A DNA stretch of 64,000 nt from Rhizobium sp. (GTDB taxonomy: Bacteria > Pseudomonadota > Alphaproteobacteria > Rhizobiales > Rhizobiaceae), in NCBI GenBank assembly GCA_027533385.1, contig JAPZUE010000007.1, positions 248,001-312,000 of the forward strand. Reading direction: 5' to 3'. Below are positions 1 through 10,851 of the stretch, piece by piece; the first letter of the stretch is position 1; each line of letters begins with the position of its first letter. The notes under the pieces were generated by a model. That model worked only from the letters and a program-made list of their open reading frames with translations, ran no database searches and was not told the DNA's origin. The translations under genes and the position numbers were made by a program.

Positions 1-867
1 CGCGTCGGTCAGCGCATGCAGCGCGACATCCGCATCCGAGTGTCCTTTGAGTTTCTGGTCGTGCGGAATGAAGATCCCGCAGAGCGTCACCCCGTCTCCG
101 GGCTCGAGTTGGTGCACGTCATAGCCGTTTCCGGTGCGAACGTCGGGCAGGGCGCTGCCCTTCAGCTTCTCGTCGGCCATGGCGATATCCCTCTTCACGG
201 TCAGTTTGACATTGTCGATCGATCCCTCGACCAGATGAACCGGAATGCCGGCCCATTCGGCAATCGAGGCGTCGTCGGTAAAGTCGGATCCGGCCTCAAG
301 CGCCGCCCGTTCATGGGCGCTGAGGATGCTCTGGTAGTGGAAACTTTGCGGCGTCTGCGCGGCATGGAGGTCCTTGCGTGGCACGGTATCCGTGACGATC
401 TTTGCGGCATTCGCCCGCTTGATCGTGTCAGACACGGCAACGGCTGGAAGAACCGCTGGCTTGCCCGCCGCGAGCTCCTCCGCGATCCGATAGAGAAGTG
501 CCGGTTCGGCAAACGGCCGCACGCCGTCATGGATCATCACGGAGCTGATGTTGCTCGCGCGCAGCGCCCTCAGGCCGTTGAGCACGGATTCCTGTCGCGT
601 TGCGCCACCGGTGACGACAAGAAGCGCATGCCTTGCGGGCAGGTCCGAAACGGCTGCGTCGAAAAGCGCGCGATCATCGGGGTGAATGACGACAACGACG
701 GGACCACTTTTGGGCCAGTCGAGGAAGAGTTTCAGGGTGCGCCAGATGACCGGCTTTCCACCGATCCGCCGATACTGCTTGGGTCCCTCGACCGATGCGC
801 CGGCGCGCTCGCCGCGGCCTGCGGCAACAACGACGATCCCGATTGTTCCGCTCAGCTCTTGCTCCAT
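1..867 (-). CDS. ispDF: Bifunctional IspD/IspF isoprenoid (MEP pathway) enzyme, C-terminus cut by window edge
   Basis: Two MEP-pathway activities in one chain: the cytidylyltransferase that makes CDP-methylerythritol and the 2,4-cyclodiphosphate synthase that cyclises the later intermediate. 289 residues are visible. The N-terminal IspD part (about 1-230) has the CTP-binding [10 protein letters not shown] loop near residue 12, followed by GPKQY; the IspF part begins near 235 with YDVH (D250, H252, metal ligands) and HSDAD (H276). The frame runs off the left edge, so roughly the last 110 residues are missing. The start is the ATG at 867. Fused IspDF is common in alphaproteobacteria, and its place just before dusB-ntrBC on the opposite strand is the usual rhizobial arrangement. 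The 173 bp between it and dusB must hold both divergent promoters; I could not pick them out confidently. Confidence 0.95.
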   Translation of the reverse strand, partial: MEQELSGTIGIVVVAAGRGERAGASVEGPKQYRRIGGKPVIWRTLKLFLDWPKSGPVVVVIHPDDRALFDAAVSDLPARHALLVVTGGATRQESVLNGLRALRASNISSVMIHDGVRPFAEPALLYRIAEELAAGKPAVLPAVAVSDTIKRANAAKIVTDTVPRKDLHAAQTPQSFHYQSILSAHERAALEAGSDFTDDASIAEWAGIPVHLVEGSIDNVKLTVKRDIAMADEKLKGSALPDVRTGNGYDVHQLEPGDGVTLCGIFIPHDQKLKGHSDADVALHALTDA

Positions 868-1040
868 CGCCCCGCCTGGTCCATGACACATTTCCTTTGC
901 AACCGTGCTCTATCGGCTCAAAACGACCTTTTCCAGCATTTGCCCGAATTTTTGTCGATGCGTGACCTTTGCCTCTTGGCAAGCCATCGATGGCTGGCTA
1001 AAAATAGTGCAAATACATTCTTTGCCTGAAAGATAATCAG

Positions 1041-2042
1041 TTGGTTTCTGTCGCCTTGGACACGCCATTCAGCATCGGCCCGGTTCCCGTCCGGAACCGG
1101 GTGGTGCTTGCGCCAATGTCCGGTGTCACAGATCTGCCGTTCCGTCAGCTGGCCTTCCGCTTCGGGGCGGGCCTTGTCGTGACCGAAATGGTGGCAAGCC
1201 GCGAACTGGTCTTCAATGCCGCAGAAAGCTGGACGCGTCTGAAGGGCGCGGGCCTGACCCCGCACATGGTGCAGCTTGCCGGCCGCGAAGCAAAATGGCT
1301 TGCAGAAGCAGCAGTTATCGCCGAGGCCAACGGCGCCGATGTCATCGACATCAATATGGGCTGCCCGGCCAAGAAGGTCATCGGCGGCTATGCCGGCTCC
1401 GCCCTGATGCGCGAGCCGGATCATGCCCTGTCCTTGATCGAGGCAACGGTCAAGGCCGTGAAGATCCCGGTGACCGTGAAGATGCGCCTCGGCTGGGACG
1501 AGACGTCGATCAACGCGCCTCACATCGCATCCCGTGCGGAAGCCGCAGGCGTGCAGCTGATCACCGTGCATGGTCGCACCCGCATGCAGTTTTATGAAGG
1601 GCGTGCAAACTGGGATGCGATTGCCGCTGTCCGTGACGCGATCCGCATCCCCTTGATCGCCAATGGCGACGTCGAGACTGTAGCCGACGCTGAGGAGATC
1701 CTGCGCCGCTCTGGAGCCGATGCCGTCATGGTCGGGCGCGGCTGCCAGGGGAGGCCCTGGCATGCGGGTGTGCTCGCGGGTCAAGATGGCCCAGCCGCGT
1801 CGGAAATCCCGAACCTTGTTGTCGAACACTACCGGGCCATGCTGGAGCATTACGGCGTTGAGGTCGGTATTCGTCACGCCCGCAAACATCTGGGCTGGTA
1901 TCTCGAGCGCTATGCGCCCGGTCTCGCACCAGATGCCAAAGCAGCCATCATGACATCGAAGAATGCCGAAGACGTGGCCAAGGCTCTGGAGCACTCGCTC
2001 GCAGCCGCTTTGGCTCCAGGCGCCAGACAGGAGGCCGCATGA
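1041..2042 (+). CDS. dusB: tRNA-dihydrouridine synthase DusB (NifR3)
   Basis: FMN-dependent enzyme that reduces specific uridines in the tRNA D-loop. 333 residues, normal for DusB. Visible motifs: the flavin-site APMSGVTD near residue 25, the active-site NMGCPAKK with C108 as the expected catalytic cysteine, and VHGRTR and NGDV in the second half of the TIM barrel. The start is a TTG at 1041, chosen because it gives the usual short leader before the conserved [11 protein letters not shown] block and no ATG is available there. The 3' end overlaps ntrB by 4 bp (ATGA). The dusB(nifR3)-ntrB-ntrC operon is a well-known alphaproteobacterial arrangement, so expression is probably tied to nitrogen control. 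Confidence 0.95.
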   Translation: MVSVALDTPFSIGPVPVRNRVVLAPMSGVTDLPFRQLAFRFGAGLVVTEMVASRELVFNAAESWTRLKGAGLTPHMVQLAGREAKWLAEAAVIAEANGADVIDINMGCPAKKVIGGYAGSALMREPDHALSLIEATVKAVKIPVTVKMRLGWDETSINAPHIASRAEAAGVQLITVHGRTRMQFYEGRANWDAIAAVRDAIRIPLIANGDVETVADAEEILRRSGADAVMVGRGCQGRPWHAGVLAGQDGPAASEIPNLVVEHYRAMLEHYGVEVGIRHARKHLGWYLERYAPGLAPDAKAAIMTSKNAEDVAKALEHSLAAALAPGARQEAA

Positions 2043-3184
2043 CGGCGAGTGACAACGCGGGCATGAGTGGCAACGGCCTCGCCATGGCCGTGCTGAATGC
2101 CATCCAGAACCCGGTGGTGATGGTGGACGCCAACGGCCACATCGCCTTTGCGAATTGGGAAGCGGAAGCGTTCTTTGGCGCGAGCGCCTCGCATCTGTCG
2201 CGCTATCGCATCTCCACCTTCATTCCCTTTGGCAGCCCGCTCCTGTCGCTGATCGAGCAGGTGCGCGAACGCCGCGCGCCCGTCAATGAATACCGCGTCG
2301 ATCTGAGCTCGCCACGCCTTGGTCAGGAAAAACTGGTCGACCTCTATGTCGCGCCGGTTCTCAGCCAGCCCGGCAATGTCGTGGTGGTCTTCCAGGAACG
2401 CTCGATGGCCGACAAGATCGACCGCCAACTGACCCATCGTGCGGCGGCACGCTCGGTCACCGGGCTTGCCTCGATGCTGGCGCATGAAATCAAGAACCCG
2501 CTATCCGGCATCCGCGGCGCCGCGCAGCTGCTTGAGACAGCGGTAACAGATGAAGACAGGGCACTCACTCGCCTGATATGCGACGAGACGGATCGTATCG
2601 TCTCGCTGGTCGACCGCATGGAGGTCTTCTCCGACGAGCGCCCGGTGGATCGTCAGTCGATTAACATCCATTCGGTCCTCGATCAGGTGAAGGCGGTGGC
2701 CAAGGCGGGCTTTGCCCGCAACATCCGCATCACCGAAAACTACGACCCTTCACTGCCGCCAGTCTTTGCCAATCGTGATCAGCTGGTGCAGGTCTTCCTG
2801 AACCTCGTCAAGAATGCCTCGGAAGCCATCGGGGAGCGCTCCGATGGCGAGATCCAGCTGACGACGGCCTATCGCCCGGGTATCCGGTTGTCGGTCGCCG
2901 GTTCGCGCGAAAAGATCTCGCTGCCGCTCGAATTCTGCGTCCATGACAACGGTCCGGGTGTGCCGTCCGATCTGCTGCCGCATCTTTTCGATCCCTTCAT
3001 CACCACGAAAACCAATGGTTCGGGCCTTGGCCTGGCGCTTGTCGCAAAGATCATCGGCGCCCATGGCGGGATCGTCGAATGCGACAGCCAGACAAGTCGC
3101 ACCACCTTCCGGGTCCTCATGCCCATGTCGAAAGAGACGGCGCTGGAAGATGCGCCCCCTGCCAAAATCACGGGAACGAACTGA
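2039..3184 (+). CDS. ntrB: Nitrogen sensor histidine kinase/phosphatase NtrB
   Basis: Cytosolic kinase that phosphorylates NtrC under nitrogen limitation and dephosphorylates it when PII signals sufficiency. 381 residues and no membrane segment. Order: PAS domain (about 15-125), H-box [12 protein letters not shown] with phospho-acceptor H149, then a HATPase domain with [10 protein letters not shown] (N-box), DNGPGVP (G1) and GSGLGLAL (G2). It overlaps dusB by 4 bp at the start and shares one base with ntrC at the end (TGATG), so translation is probably coupled across all three. Assignment rests on the domain order and the position directly before ntrC. Confidence 0.96.
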   Translation: MTASDNAGMSGNGLAMAVLNAIQNPVVMVDANGHIAFANWEAEAFFGASASHLSRYRISTFIPFGSPLLSLIEQVRERRAPVNEYRVDLSSPRLGQEKLVDLYVAPVLSQPGNVVVVFQERSMADKIDRQLTHRAAARSVTGLASMLAHEIKNPLSGIRGAAQLLETAVTDEDRALTRLICDETDRIVSLVDRMEVFSDERPVDRQSINIHSVLDQVKAVAKAGFARNIRITENYDPSLPPVFANRDQLVQVFLNLVKNASEAIGERSDGEIQLTTAYRPGIRLSVAGSREKISLPLEFCVHDNGPGVPSDLLPHLFDPFITTKTNGSGLGLALVAKIIGAHGGIVECDSQTSRTTFRVLMPMSKETALEDAPPAKITGTN

Positions 3185-4635
3185 TGACGGCCACGATCCT
3201 TGTAGCAGATGACGATGCCGCGATCCGCACGGTGCTGAACCAGGCACTGAGCCGCGCTGGCTACGACGTCCGGATCACTTCCAATGCGGCGACCCTCTGG
3301 CGCTGGATTTCAGCAGGCGAGGGTGATCTCGTGGTCACCGATGTCGTCATGCCGGATGAGAATGCATTCGATCTTCTGCCCCGCATCAAGAAGGCGCGGC
3401 CCGAGCTGCCCGTGCTGGTCATGAGTGCCCAGAACACCTTCATGACGGCGATCAAGGCGTCGGAAAAGGGCGCCTATGACTACCTGCCGAAACCCTTCGA
3501 CCTGACGGAATTGATCGCCATCATCGGCCGTGCACTCTCCGAGCCCAAGAAGCGTCCGGCCCGTCTCGATGACGACATGCAGGACGGCATGCCGCTGGTC
3601 GGTCGCTCGGCGGCCATGCAGGAAATCTACCGCGTGCTCGCCCGCCTGATGCAGACGGACCTGACGCTGATGATCACCGGTGAATCCGGCACGGGTAAGG
3701 AACTCGTCGCCAAGGCGCTGCATGACTATGGCAAGCGCCGCAATGGTCCCTTCGTCGCCATCAATATGGCTGCGATCCCGCGTGACCTGATCGAATCGGA
3801 ACTCTTCGGCCACGAAAAGGGCGCCTTTACCGGTGCCCAGACCCGCTCGACCGGCCGTTTCGAACAGGCGGAAGGCGGGACGCTCTTCCTCGATGAAATC
3901 GGCGATATGCCGATGGACGCCCAGACCCGTCTTCTGCGCGTTCTCCAGCAGGGTGAATACACGACAGTCGGTGGCCGCACGCCGATCCGCACCGATGTGC
4001 GCATCGTCGCTGCAACCAACAAGGACCTGAAACAGTCGATCAACCAAGGCCTGTTCCGTGAGGATCTCTATTACCGCCTGAACGTCGTGCCGCTGCGCCT
4101 GCCGCCGCTGCGCGATCGCGCGGAGGATATCCCGGATCTCGTTCGCCACTTCATCCAGCAGGGCGAAAAGGAAGGGCTCGATGCCAAGCGCTTCGACCAC
4201 GAGGCGCTGGAAGTCATGAAGTCCTATCCTTGGCCGGGCAATGTCCGCGAACTGGAAAACGTGGTCCGTCGCCTGATGGCGCTTTATCCACAGGATGTGA
4301 TTGCCCGCGAGATCGTCGAGCAGGAACTGCGCTCCGACGTCGCCGACAGCCCGATTGCCAAGGTCGGAATGCCGACCGGGACCATGACCATTTCGCAGGC
4401 GGTCGAGGAAAACATGCGCACCTATTTCGCCTCATTCGGCGATGCGCTTCCGCCGTCGGGCCTCTACGACAGGGTTCTGACGGAGATGGAGTATCCGTTG
4501 ATCCTCGCCGCCCTGACGGCCACCCGTGGCAACCAGATCAAGGCCGCCGATCTGCTCGGCTTGAACCGCAACACGCTGCGCAAGAAGATCCGGGAGCTTG
4601 GCGTCTCGGTTTACCGCAGCTCGCGTTCCGCTTGA
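3184..4635 (+). CDS. ntrC: Sigma-54-dependent nitrogen response regulator NtrC
   Basis: Enhancer-binding activator of nitrogen-assimilation genes, working with RpoN. 483 residues. Receiver domain with acidic pocket near D10-D11, phospho-acceptor D53 and K103; AAA+ domain with Walker A GESGTGKE (166-173) and the sigma-54 contact loop GAFTGA (213-218); C-terminal Fis-type helix-turn-helix ending [14 protein letters not shown]. The start is the ATG that shares its A with the ntrB stop codon; an open frame extends 35 codons upstream inside ntrB, but those residues do not belong to a receiver domain. All key catalytic residues are intact, in contrast to NtrX downstream. Confidence 0.97.
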   Translation: MTATILVADDDAAIRTVLNQALSRAGYDVRITSNAATLWRWISAGEGDLVVTDVVMPDENAFDLLPRIKKARPELPVLVMSAQNTFMTAIKASEKGAYDYLPKPFDLTELIAIIGRALSEPKKRPARLDDDMQDGMPLVGRSAAMQEIYRVLARLMQTDLTLMITGESGTGKELVAKALHDYGKRRNGPFVAINMAAIPRDLIESELFGHEKGAFTGAQTRSTGRFEQAEGGTLFLDEIGDMPMDAQTRLLRVLQQGEYTTVGGRTPIRTDVRIVAATNKDLKQSINQGLFREDLYYRLNVVPLRLPPLRDRAEDIPDLVRHFIQQGEKEGLDAKRFDHEALEVMKSYPWPGNVRELENVVRRLMALYPQDVIAREIVEQELRSDVADSPIAKVGMPTGTMTISQAVEENMRTYFASFGDALPPSGLYDRVLTEMEYPLILAALTATRGNQIKAADLLGLNRNTLRKKIRELGVSVYRSSRSA

Positions 4636-4780
4636 CATCCGTCGAACGGCCGTTGCAATTTCGCCACATTGCGTTGCTCAAAAGCCACGTTGCTTTCTCA
4701 TCGGCCCTGCTTCACGCGGGGCCGGTCTGACGAAGCCTTTGAGCAGCAGAGCAGACGGCAATCAGGAGATTGTCGCGTCA

Positions 4781-7081
4781 ATGAGATCCGATCGAGCGGA
4801 TCCGGGGGACATAATGGCACGCGTGAGAAACGCCGCCGCAGCAGAGGCCGATACGGCACTGGCGCATGATCGGCGCGCATCCTTTGCGCTGCCAGGCCTG
4901 CTGCTGGCCGGTGGAGCCCTGCTGTGTGCCTCGCTCACTCTGCCGGTTCTGCTCGGTCTGACATCGATCGAGCCGACCTCGCAGGTGCTCGTCGCCTCCG
5001 CCGTGGTCAACTCGCTGTTCATTGTCGGGCTGATGTTCCTGATCGGGCGCGAGGTCATGCGTCTGTTCAAGGCCCGGAACCGGGGACGCGCCGCTGCCCG
5101 CCTTCACGTCAGGATCGTCGCACTGTTTTCGATCATCGCGATCACGCCTGCCATTCTGGTCGCAATCTTCGCATCGATCACCCTGAATGTCGGCCTGGAC
5201 CGATGGTTCTCCATCCGGACCCAATCGATCGTGTCGTCCTCCATGAATGTCGCCCAGGCCTACATGCTGGAGAGCGCGAGTTATCTCCAGGGCCAGACGA
5301 TCTCGATGGCCAACGACCTCGAACGCAATCGCGCGCTCTTCTATCTTGACCGCAAGGGCTTCGTGGATCTGATGACGCGTCAGGCCAGGGGCCGTGGCAT
5401 GCTCGGTGCCTTTCTGGTGCGTGAGGACGGTTCGCCGATCACGCAGGCCGACATCGAAACCGATAAGCCGCTTCCGGCAATTCCGCGCGACGCGCTGGCA
5501 AGTGCCGCAGCCGGCCAGCCAACCCTCATTCCGCCAGGTGTGACGAACCTCGTCGGCGCGATCATCAAGCTCGAGAGTATTTCGGGGACCTACCTCTATA
5601 CGATCCGAGCCGTGGATCCGAAGGTCATGCAGGCCATGCGCCTCATGGAGGAAAACACCGCAGAATACCAGTCGATGGAAGACGGCCGCACGACGCTGCA
5701 GATCGCCTTTGCCATCCTCTATCTCGGCTTTGCCCTGATCGTTCTCCTGGCCGCCATCTGGACGGCCATTGCCGTGGCCGACCGCATCGTTCGGCCGATC
5801 CGGCTGTTGATCGGCGCGGCTGATAGCATCGCCTCGGGCAATCTCAATGTGATTGTGCCTGTGCGCGCGGCGGATGGCGACGTCGGCAGCCTCTCGCGCA
5901 CCTTCAACAAGATGGTCTCCCAGATCCGCTCCCAGCGCGACGAGATCCTGGAAGCGAAGGACGAGGTCGACGACCGCCGTCGCTTCATCGAGGCCGTGCT
6001 ATCCGGTGTCACGGCGGCCGTTATCGGCGTCGAGGATGACGGTATCATCACCATCGTCAATCCTTCGGCGGAGTACTTCCTGGCGCTTCCGAGCGACCAG
6101 TTGATTGGCCAGAAGATTGCGCTTGTGGCGCCAGAGGTCGACCGCGTCCTGGCGGAGGCCGCGGTGCGCCATCGTGGCGAGTATCGCGAACAGATCAACA
6201 TGATCCGTGGCGGCAAGGAGCGGACGCTCAACGTTCAGGTCACCCGCGAGGAAACCCGCGGTTCGGTTGATTCCTATGTCATCACGCTAGACGATATCAC
6301 CGACCTTGTTGTCGCCCAGCGCTCGACCGCCTGGGCGGATGTTGCGCGGCGCATCGCCCATGAAATCAAGAACCCGCTGACCCCCATCCAGCTCTCCGCA
6401 GAACGCCTGAAACGTCGCTATGGCAAGCAGATCGCCGAGGACGACAAGGCTGTCTTCAACCAGTGCACCGACACCATCGTTCGCCAGGTCGAAGACATCG
6501 GCCGCATGGTCGATGAGTTCTCCGCCTTCGCGCGCATGCCCAAGCCGACAAAGCAGCGCTCGGACCTGCGCGAGATCCTGACGGATGCCGTGTTCCTGCG
6601 CGAGATCGGCAGTGCCGAGGTTGAATTCCAGCGTGATTTCGGCAGCGAGTCGCTCGAAGGCAATTTCGATGCACGCATGCTGGCACAGGCGGTGGGCAAT
6701 ATCGTCAAGAATGCCGTGGAGGCGATCGAATCGGTGCCGAAGGAGGAACTGGGCGATGGCGGCAAGATCCTGATCCGCTCCTCCTTCGACCGTGAACACG
6801 ATCGCTTTGTTGTCGATGTCATCGACAACGGACGCGGTCTGCCGAACGAGAACCGCCACCGGATTCTCGAACCCTATATGACGATGCGCGAAAAGGGCAC
6901 GGGCCTCGGGCTCGCGATCGTCAAGAAAATCATTGAAGAGCATGGCGGGCAGCTGGAGCTGCACGACGCTCCGGCGGATTTCGACCGGGGCAGGGGCGCG
7001 ATGATCCGTATCATCCTGCCGCGTGCAGACGCCCCCGTCATCGAGACTGAAAGCGACAAGGAAAAGGTCCATGGCCTCTGA
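4781..7081 (+). CDS. ntrY: Membrane nitrogen/redox sensor histidine kinase NtrY
   Basis: Membrane-bound kinase partner of NtrX, implicated in rhizobia and relatives in nitrogen, redox and cell-envelope control. 766 residues from the chosen start. Three hydrophobic helices lie within the first ~130 residues, then an extracytoplasmic segment, a fourth helix around 300, HAMP, a PAS domain (about 400-500), H-box [12 protein letters not shown], and a HATPase with NIVKNAVEAI, DNGRGLP and GTGLGLAI. The start is uncertain: ATG 4781 has AGGAG about 12 nt upstream, while ATG 4814 has GGGGG at close spacing and would give 755 residues. The 145-bp gap after ntrC leaves room for a separate promoter. It overlaps ntrX by 11 bp. 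Confidence 0.93.
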   Translation: MRSDRADPGDIMARVRNAAAAEADTALAHDRRASFALPGLLLAGGALLCASLTLPVLLGLTSIEPTSQVLVASAVVNSLFIVGLMFLIGREVMRLFKARNRGRAAARLHVRIVALFSIIAITPAILVAIFASITLNVGLDRWFSIRTQSIVSSSMNVAQAYMLESASYLQGQTISMANDLERNRALFYLDRKGFVDLMTRQARGRGMLGAFLVREDGSPITQADIETDKPLPAIPRDALASAAAGQPTLIPPGVTNLVGAIIKLESISGTYLYTIRAVDPKVMQAMRLMEENTAEYQSMEDGRTTLQIAFAILYLGFALIVLLAAIWTAIAVADRIVRPIRLLIGAADSIASGNLNVIVPVRAADGDVGSLSRTFNKMVSQIRSQRDEILEAKDEVDDRRRFIEAVLSGVTAAVIGVEDDGIITIVNPSAEYFLALPSDQLIGQKIALVAPEVDRVLAEAAVRHRGEYREQINMIRGGKERTLNVQVTREETRGSVDSYVITLDDITDLVVAQRSTAWADVARRIAHEIKNPLTPIQLSAERLKRRYGKQIAEDDKAVFNQCTDTIVRQVEDIGRMVDEFSAFARMPKPTKQRSDLREILTDAVFLREIGSAEVEFQRDFGSESLEGNFDARMLAQAVGNIVKNAVEAIESVPKEELGDGGKILIRSSFDREHDRFVVDVIDNGRGLPNENRHRILEPYMTMREKGTGLGLAIVKKIIEEHGGQLELHDAPADFDRGRGAMIRIILPRADAPVIETESDKEKVHGL

Positions 7082-8435
7082 TATTCTGGTAGTCGACGAC
7101 GAAGAGGACATTCGCGAGATCGTCTCCGGCATTCTGAGCGACGAGGGGCATGAGACCCGCACCGCGCATGACGCAGACAGCGCGTTGGCCGCGATCTCGG
7201 ACCGCGTGCCGCGACTGGTCTTCCTCGACATCTGGATGCAGGGCAGCCGTCTGGACGGCCTGTCTCTGCTCGACGAGATCAAGACGCGCCATCCCGACCT
7301 CCCTGTGGTGATGATCTCCGGCCACGGCAACATCGAGACTGCGGTCTCCGCGATCAAGCGCGGTGCCTTCGACTTCATCGAAAAGCCCTTCAAGGCCGAC
7401 CGTCTCATCCTGATTGCCGAACGGGCGCTGGAAAACTCCAAGCTCAAGCGTGAGGTCTCCGAGCTGAAGCGCCGCACCGGTGATGCGATCGAGTTGATCG
7501 GCACCTCGGTCGCCGTCTCGCAGCTACGCCAGACAATCGAAAAGGTCGCGCCGACCAACAGCCGTATCATGATCTTCGGTCCCTCTGGTTCCGGCAAGGA
7601 ACTCGTCGCCCGCATGATCCACAAGCGTTCCGCCCGCTCGGCCGGTCCCTTCGTCTCGCTGAATGCCGCAGCCATCACGCCGGACCGCATGGAAATGGCG
7701 CTGTTTGGCACCGAAGGCACGCCCGGCCAGCCGCGCCGCATCGGTGCGCTTGAGGAAGCCCATCGCGGGATCCTCTACCTCGACGAGATCGGCGAAATGC
7801 CGCGGGAAACACAGAACAAGATCCTGCGTGTGCTGGTCGAGCAGCAGTTCGAGCGCGTCGGCGGATCGAAGCGGGTGAAGGTCGACGTGCGCATCATCTC
7901 CTCCAGCGCCTACAACCTCGAAAGCCTGATTGCCGAGGGCCGGTTCCGCGAAGACCTCTTCCACCGTCTCGCCGTGGTACCCGTCAAGGTTCCTGCATTG
8001 GCAGAGCGCCGCGAGGACATTCCCTTCCTCGTCGACATGTTCATGCGCCAGATCTCCGAACAGGCCGGCATTCGCCAGCGCAAGATTGGCGACGATGCGA
8101 TGGCCGTGCTGCAGGCCAATGACTGGCCGGGCAATATCCGCCAGCTGCGCAACAATATCGAGCGCCTGATGATCCTTGCCCAGGGCGACAGCCCGGATGC
8201 GCCGATCAGCGCCGAAATGCTGCCGCAGGACCTGTCTGACATGCTGCCCAAGGTGTCGGCCCGCAACGACACCCACATCATGACACTGCCGCTGCGGGAA
8301 GCCCGTGAAATGTTCGAGCGCGACTATCTGATAGCCCAGATCAACCGCTTTGGCGGCAACATTTCACGCACGGCGGAATTCGTTGGCATGGAACGCTCGG
8401 CTCTCCATCGCAAACTGAAGTCGCTTGGCGTATAA
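7071..8435 (+). CDS. ntrX: Response regulator NtrX (NtrC family without the sigma-54 loop)
   Basis: 454 residues: receiver with D53, AAA+ domain with Walker A GPSGSGKE and Walker B-type LYLDEIGE, and a C-terminal helix-turn-helix ending in RSALHRKLKSLGV. Where NtrC has GAFTGA, this protein reads TEGTPGQPRRIGA, so the sigma-54-contacting loop is absent. Loss of that loop is known for alphaproteobacterial NtrX, which is thought to act as a regulator of ordinary promoters rather than an RpoN activator. The start ATG lies inside the 3' end of ntrY. A 49-bp gap separates it from trkA. Confidence 0.95.
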   Translation: MASDILVVDDEEDIREIVSGILSDEGHETRTAHDADSALAAISDRVPRLVFLDIWMQGSRLDGLSLLDEIKTRHPDLPVVMISGHGNIETAVSAIKRGAFDFIEKPFKADRLILIAERALENSKLKREVSELKRRTGDAIELIGTSVAVSQLRQTIEKVAPTNSRIMIFGPSGSGKELVARMIHKRSARSAGPFVSLNAAAITPDRMEMALFGTEGTPGQPRRIGALEEAHRGILYLDEIGEMPRETQNKILRVLVEQQFERVGGSKRVKVDVRIISSSAYNLESLIAEGRFREDLFHRLAVVPVKVPALAERREDIPFLVDMFMRQISEQAGIRQRKIGDDAMAVLQANDWPGNIRQLRNNIERLMILAQGDSPDAPISAEMLPQDLSDMLPKVSARNDTHIMTLPLREAREMFERDYLIAQINRFGGNISRTAEFVGMERSALHRKLKSLGV

Positions 8436-8484
8436 GCGGGCGAAGCAGAATCGATAGAACCGGACCTGGGGCGGGAAGCATCGA

Positions 8485-9861
8485 ATGAAAGTCATTATTT
8501 GCGGCGCGGGCCAGGTCGGTTACGGCATTGCCGAGCGCCTCTCCCAGGAGGGCAACGACGTCTCGGTCATCGATACCTCGGCATCGCTCGTCTCCCACAT
8601 CACCGAAACGCTTGATGTCAGCGGTTATGTCGGCCACGGCGCCCATCCGGATGTGCTGGCGCGCGCTGGTGCCGACCAGGCGGAAATGCTGATCGCCGTC
8701 ACGCTCTATGACGAGATCAACATGACCGCCTGTCAGGTCGCGCACTCGCTCTTCAATGTGCCGACCAAGATCGCCCGTATCCGGTCCCAGAACTATCTGA
8801 AGCCGGAATATTCCGACCTTTTCAGCCGCGAAAATCTGCCGATTGATGTGACGATTTCCCCGGAGATCGAGGTCGGCAAGATGGTGCTGCGCCGCATTTC
8901 CTTCCCCGGTGCCACCGATATCGTCCGCTTTGCCGATGACCACATCGCCATGCTCGCCATCGAATGCATGGAGGATTGCCCGGTTGTCGACACGCCGCTC
9001 AACCAGCTGAGCGAACTCTTCCCCGATCTCATGGCAACCGTCTGTGCGATCTGGCGCAATGGCAAGCTGATGGTCGCACGATCGCAGGATCATCTGCTGG
9101 TCGGTGACCTTGCCTATGTCATCTGCCAGCGGGATCATGCTCGCCGCACCCTTGGCCTCTTCGGCCATGAAGAGCAGGAAGCGGGCCGCATCGTGATCGC
9201 CGGTGGCGGCAATATCGGCTACTACGTCGCCCGCGCGCTTGAGGAAATGCAGCCGAAGACACGCCTCAAGATCATTGAGAACGACCGCGAACGCGCGCTC
9301 GCCGTCTCCGATCAGCTGCAGGAGGGCATTGTGCTGCATGGCTCCGCTCTCGACCAGAACATCCTGCAGCAGGCGGACATTCAGGACGCCGACCTGATGG
9401 TGACGCTGACCAACAACGACCAGACCAATATTCTGAGCGCCGCCATGGCCAAGCGCCTCGGCTGCAAGTCCGGCATGGCGCTGATCAACAGCCCGTCCTT
9501 CCATGAACTCGCAGGCTCCATTGGCATCGACGCCCATATCAATCCGCGCGCCGTGACGATCTCCCGTGTGCTCCAGCATGTCCGCAAGGGCCGCATCCGC
9601 GCCGTCTATGCCGTGCAGAAGGGCAAGGCCGAAGTCATCGAGGCGGAGGCGCTGGAAACCTCGCCGCTCGTCGGCAAGCCCTTCCGCGATCTTGAACTGC
9701 CGCCGGGGCTGCGCATCGGTGCCATCCTGCGCGACAAGACCGTGATCCGCCCGAACGGCGACACCAAGATCAAGGCGAAGGACCGTGTCGTGCTCTTCGC
9801 CTCCGCCGACGCCGTTCGACACGTCGAGCAGCTGTTCCGCGTTTCGATCCAGTATTTCTGA
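8485..9861 (+). CDS. trkA: Trk potassium uptake system NAD-binding subunit TrkA
   Basis: Peripheral cytosolic subunit that gates Trk/Ktr-type K+ channels through NAD(H)/ATP-binding RCK domains. 458 residues with two tandem RCK_N Rossmann folds: GAGQVGYGIA at about residues 7-16 and GGGNIGYYVA at about 239-248, each followed by an RCK_C domain. No membrane segment. No trkH/trkG partner lies beside it, which is normal for rhizobia, where trkA travels with ntrYX. ATG 8485 follows GGGGCGGGAAG, an adequate ribosome site. Confidence 0.95.
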   Translation: MKVIICGAGQVGYGIAERLSQEGNDVSVIDTSASLVSHITETLDVSGYVGHGAHPDVLARAGADQAEMLIAVTLYDEINMTACQVAHSLFNVPTKIARIRSQNYLKPEYSDLFSRENLPIDVTISPEIEVGKMVLRRISFPGATDIVRFADDHIAMLAIECMEDCPVVDTPLNQLSELFPDLMATVCAIWRNGKLMVARSQDHLLVGDLAYVICQRDHARRTLGLFGHEEQEAGRIVIAGGGNIGYYVARALEEMQPKTRLKIIENDRERALAVSDQLQEGIVLHGSALDQNILQQADIQDADLMVTLTNNDQTNILSAAMAKRLGCKSGMALINSPSFHELAGSIGIDAHINPRAVTISRVLQHVRKGRIRAVYAVQKGKAEVIEAEALETSPLVGKPFRDLELPPGLRIGAILRDKTVIRPNGDTKIKAKDRVVLFASADAVRHVEQLFRVSIQYF

Positions 9862-9875
9862 AGGTTGAAGTCCCC

Positions 9876-10739
9876 ATGCCCCGCATCGCCTTTGTCAATG
9901 GCCGCTATCTGCCGCATTCCGAGGCGGGTGTTCATATCGAGGATCGCGGGTATCAGTTTGCCGATGGGGTCTATGAGGTCTGCGAGATCCGTCACGGCAT
10001 GATCGTCGATCTCACCCGCCATCTCGATCGGCTCGATCGCTCGCTGTCGGAGCTTCAGATGAAGAGCCCGATGAGCCGTGCGGCGCTCACCCAGGTGATC
10101 CGGGAGGTAGCCCGTCGCAACCGCGTGAAGAACGGCCTGTTCTATCTCCAGGTTACCCGGGGTGTGGCCCGGCGCGATCACGTCTATCCCTCGGCCGATA
10201 CCCCGCCGAGCCTCGTGATCACTGCCAAGATCACCGATCCCGCTGTGATCGCGAAGAAGAACGAGACCGGTCTGAAGGCGATCACCCTGCCGGACAACCG
10301 CTGGGACCGGGTCGACATCAAGACCGTCGGACTTCTGCCCAATGCCATGGCGCGGCAGGCGGCGAAGGAAAAGGGCGCCCAGGAGGCGATCTATATCGAC
10401 GCGCACGGCATGGTGACCGAGGGGGCGGCGACCAATGTCTGGATTGTCGACAAGGATGGCGTGCTCGTCACCCGTCCTGCTGAACACGGCATTCTGCGCG
10501 GCATCACCCGCACCGGCCTGATGGACGTAACGGCCAAATTGGGGATCAAGGTGCAGGAGCGCGAGTTTTCCCGCGACGAGATGCTTTCCGCTCGGGAGGT
10601 CTTCATCACAGCTGCAACCAGCATCTGCTTCCCGATTGTCGAGATCGATGGACAGCCGATCGGCAATGGCCATCCCGGCGCCATGGCCGAGCGCATCCGT
10701 TCGTCCTTTTTCGACGTTGCGGAAAAGACGGTGATTTGA
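9876..10739 (+). CDS. dat: D-amino acid aminotransferase (class IV PLP enzyme)
   Basis: PLP-dependent fold-type IV transaminase, predicted to interconvert D-amino acids and 2-oxo acids (D-Ala/D-Glu supply for peptidoglycan, or catabolism). 287 residues. [14 protein letters not shown] near residue 22 is typical of D-amino acid transaminases; the expected Schiff-base lysine is K149 in [17 protein letters not shown] (phosphate/cofactor region) follows. It begins 14 bp after trkA and is probably cotranscribed. A branched-chain or aminodeoxychorismate lyase role is less likely given the DIK context and the conserved trkA-dat-hfq order. Confidence 0.9.
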   Translation: MPRIAFVNGRYLPHSEAGVHIEDRGYQFADGVYEVCEIRHGMIVDLTRHLDRLDRSLSELQMKSPMSRAALTQVIREVARRNRVKNGLFYLQVTRGVARRDHVYPSADTPPSLVITAKITDPAVIAKKNETGLKAITLPDNRWDRVDIKTVGLLPNAMARQAAKEKGAQEAIYIDAHGMVTEGAATNVWIVDKDGVLVTRPAEHGILRGITRTGLMDVTAKLGIKVQEREFSRDEMLSAREVFITAATSICFPIVEIDGQPIGNGHPGAMAERIRSSFFDVAEKTVI

Positions 10740-10851
10740 TACCACGTTTTTTCGGCGGAGGGGCGAGGGGCCAGTTCCCCAACCGGACCAGCTGTCAAAC
10801 AATAATCACACCGGTCGACAAAAGACCGGCAAGAAAGAAAGAAGCGGCGCC

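Noticed and set aside
8341..9822. Long minus-strand open frame (493 codons) antisense to trkA
   Set aside because: The plus strand encodes an intact, recognisable TrkA with two NAD-binding folds; the antisense frame has no motifs.
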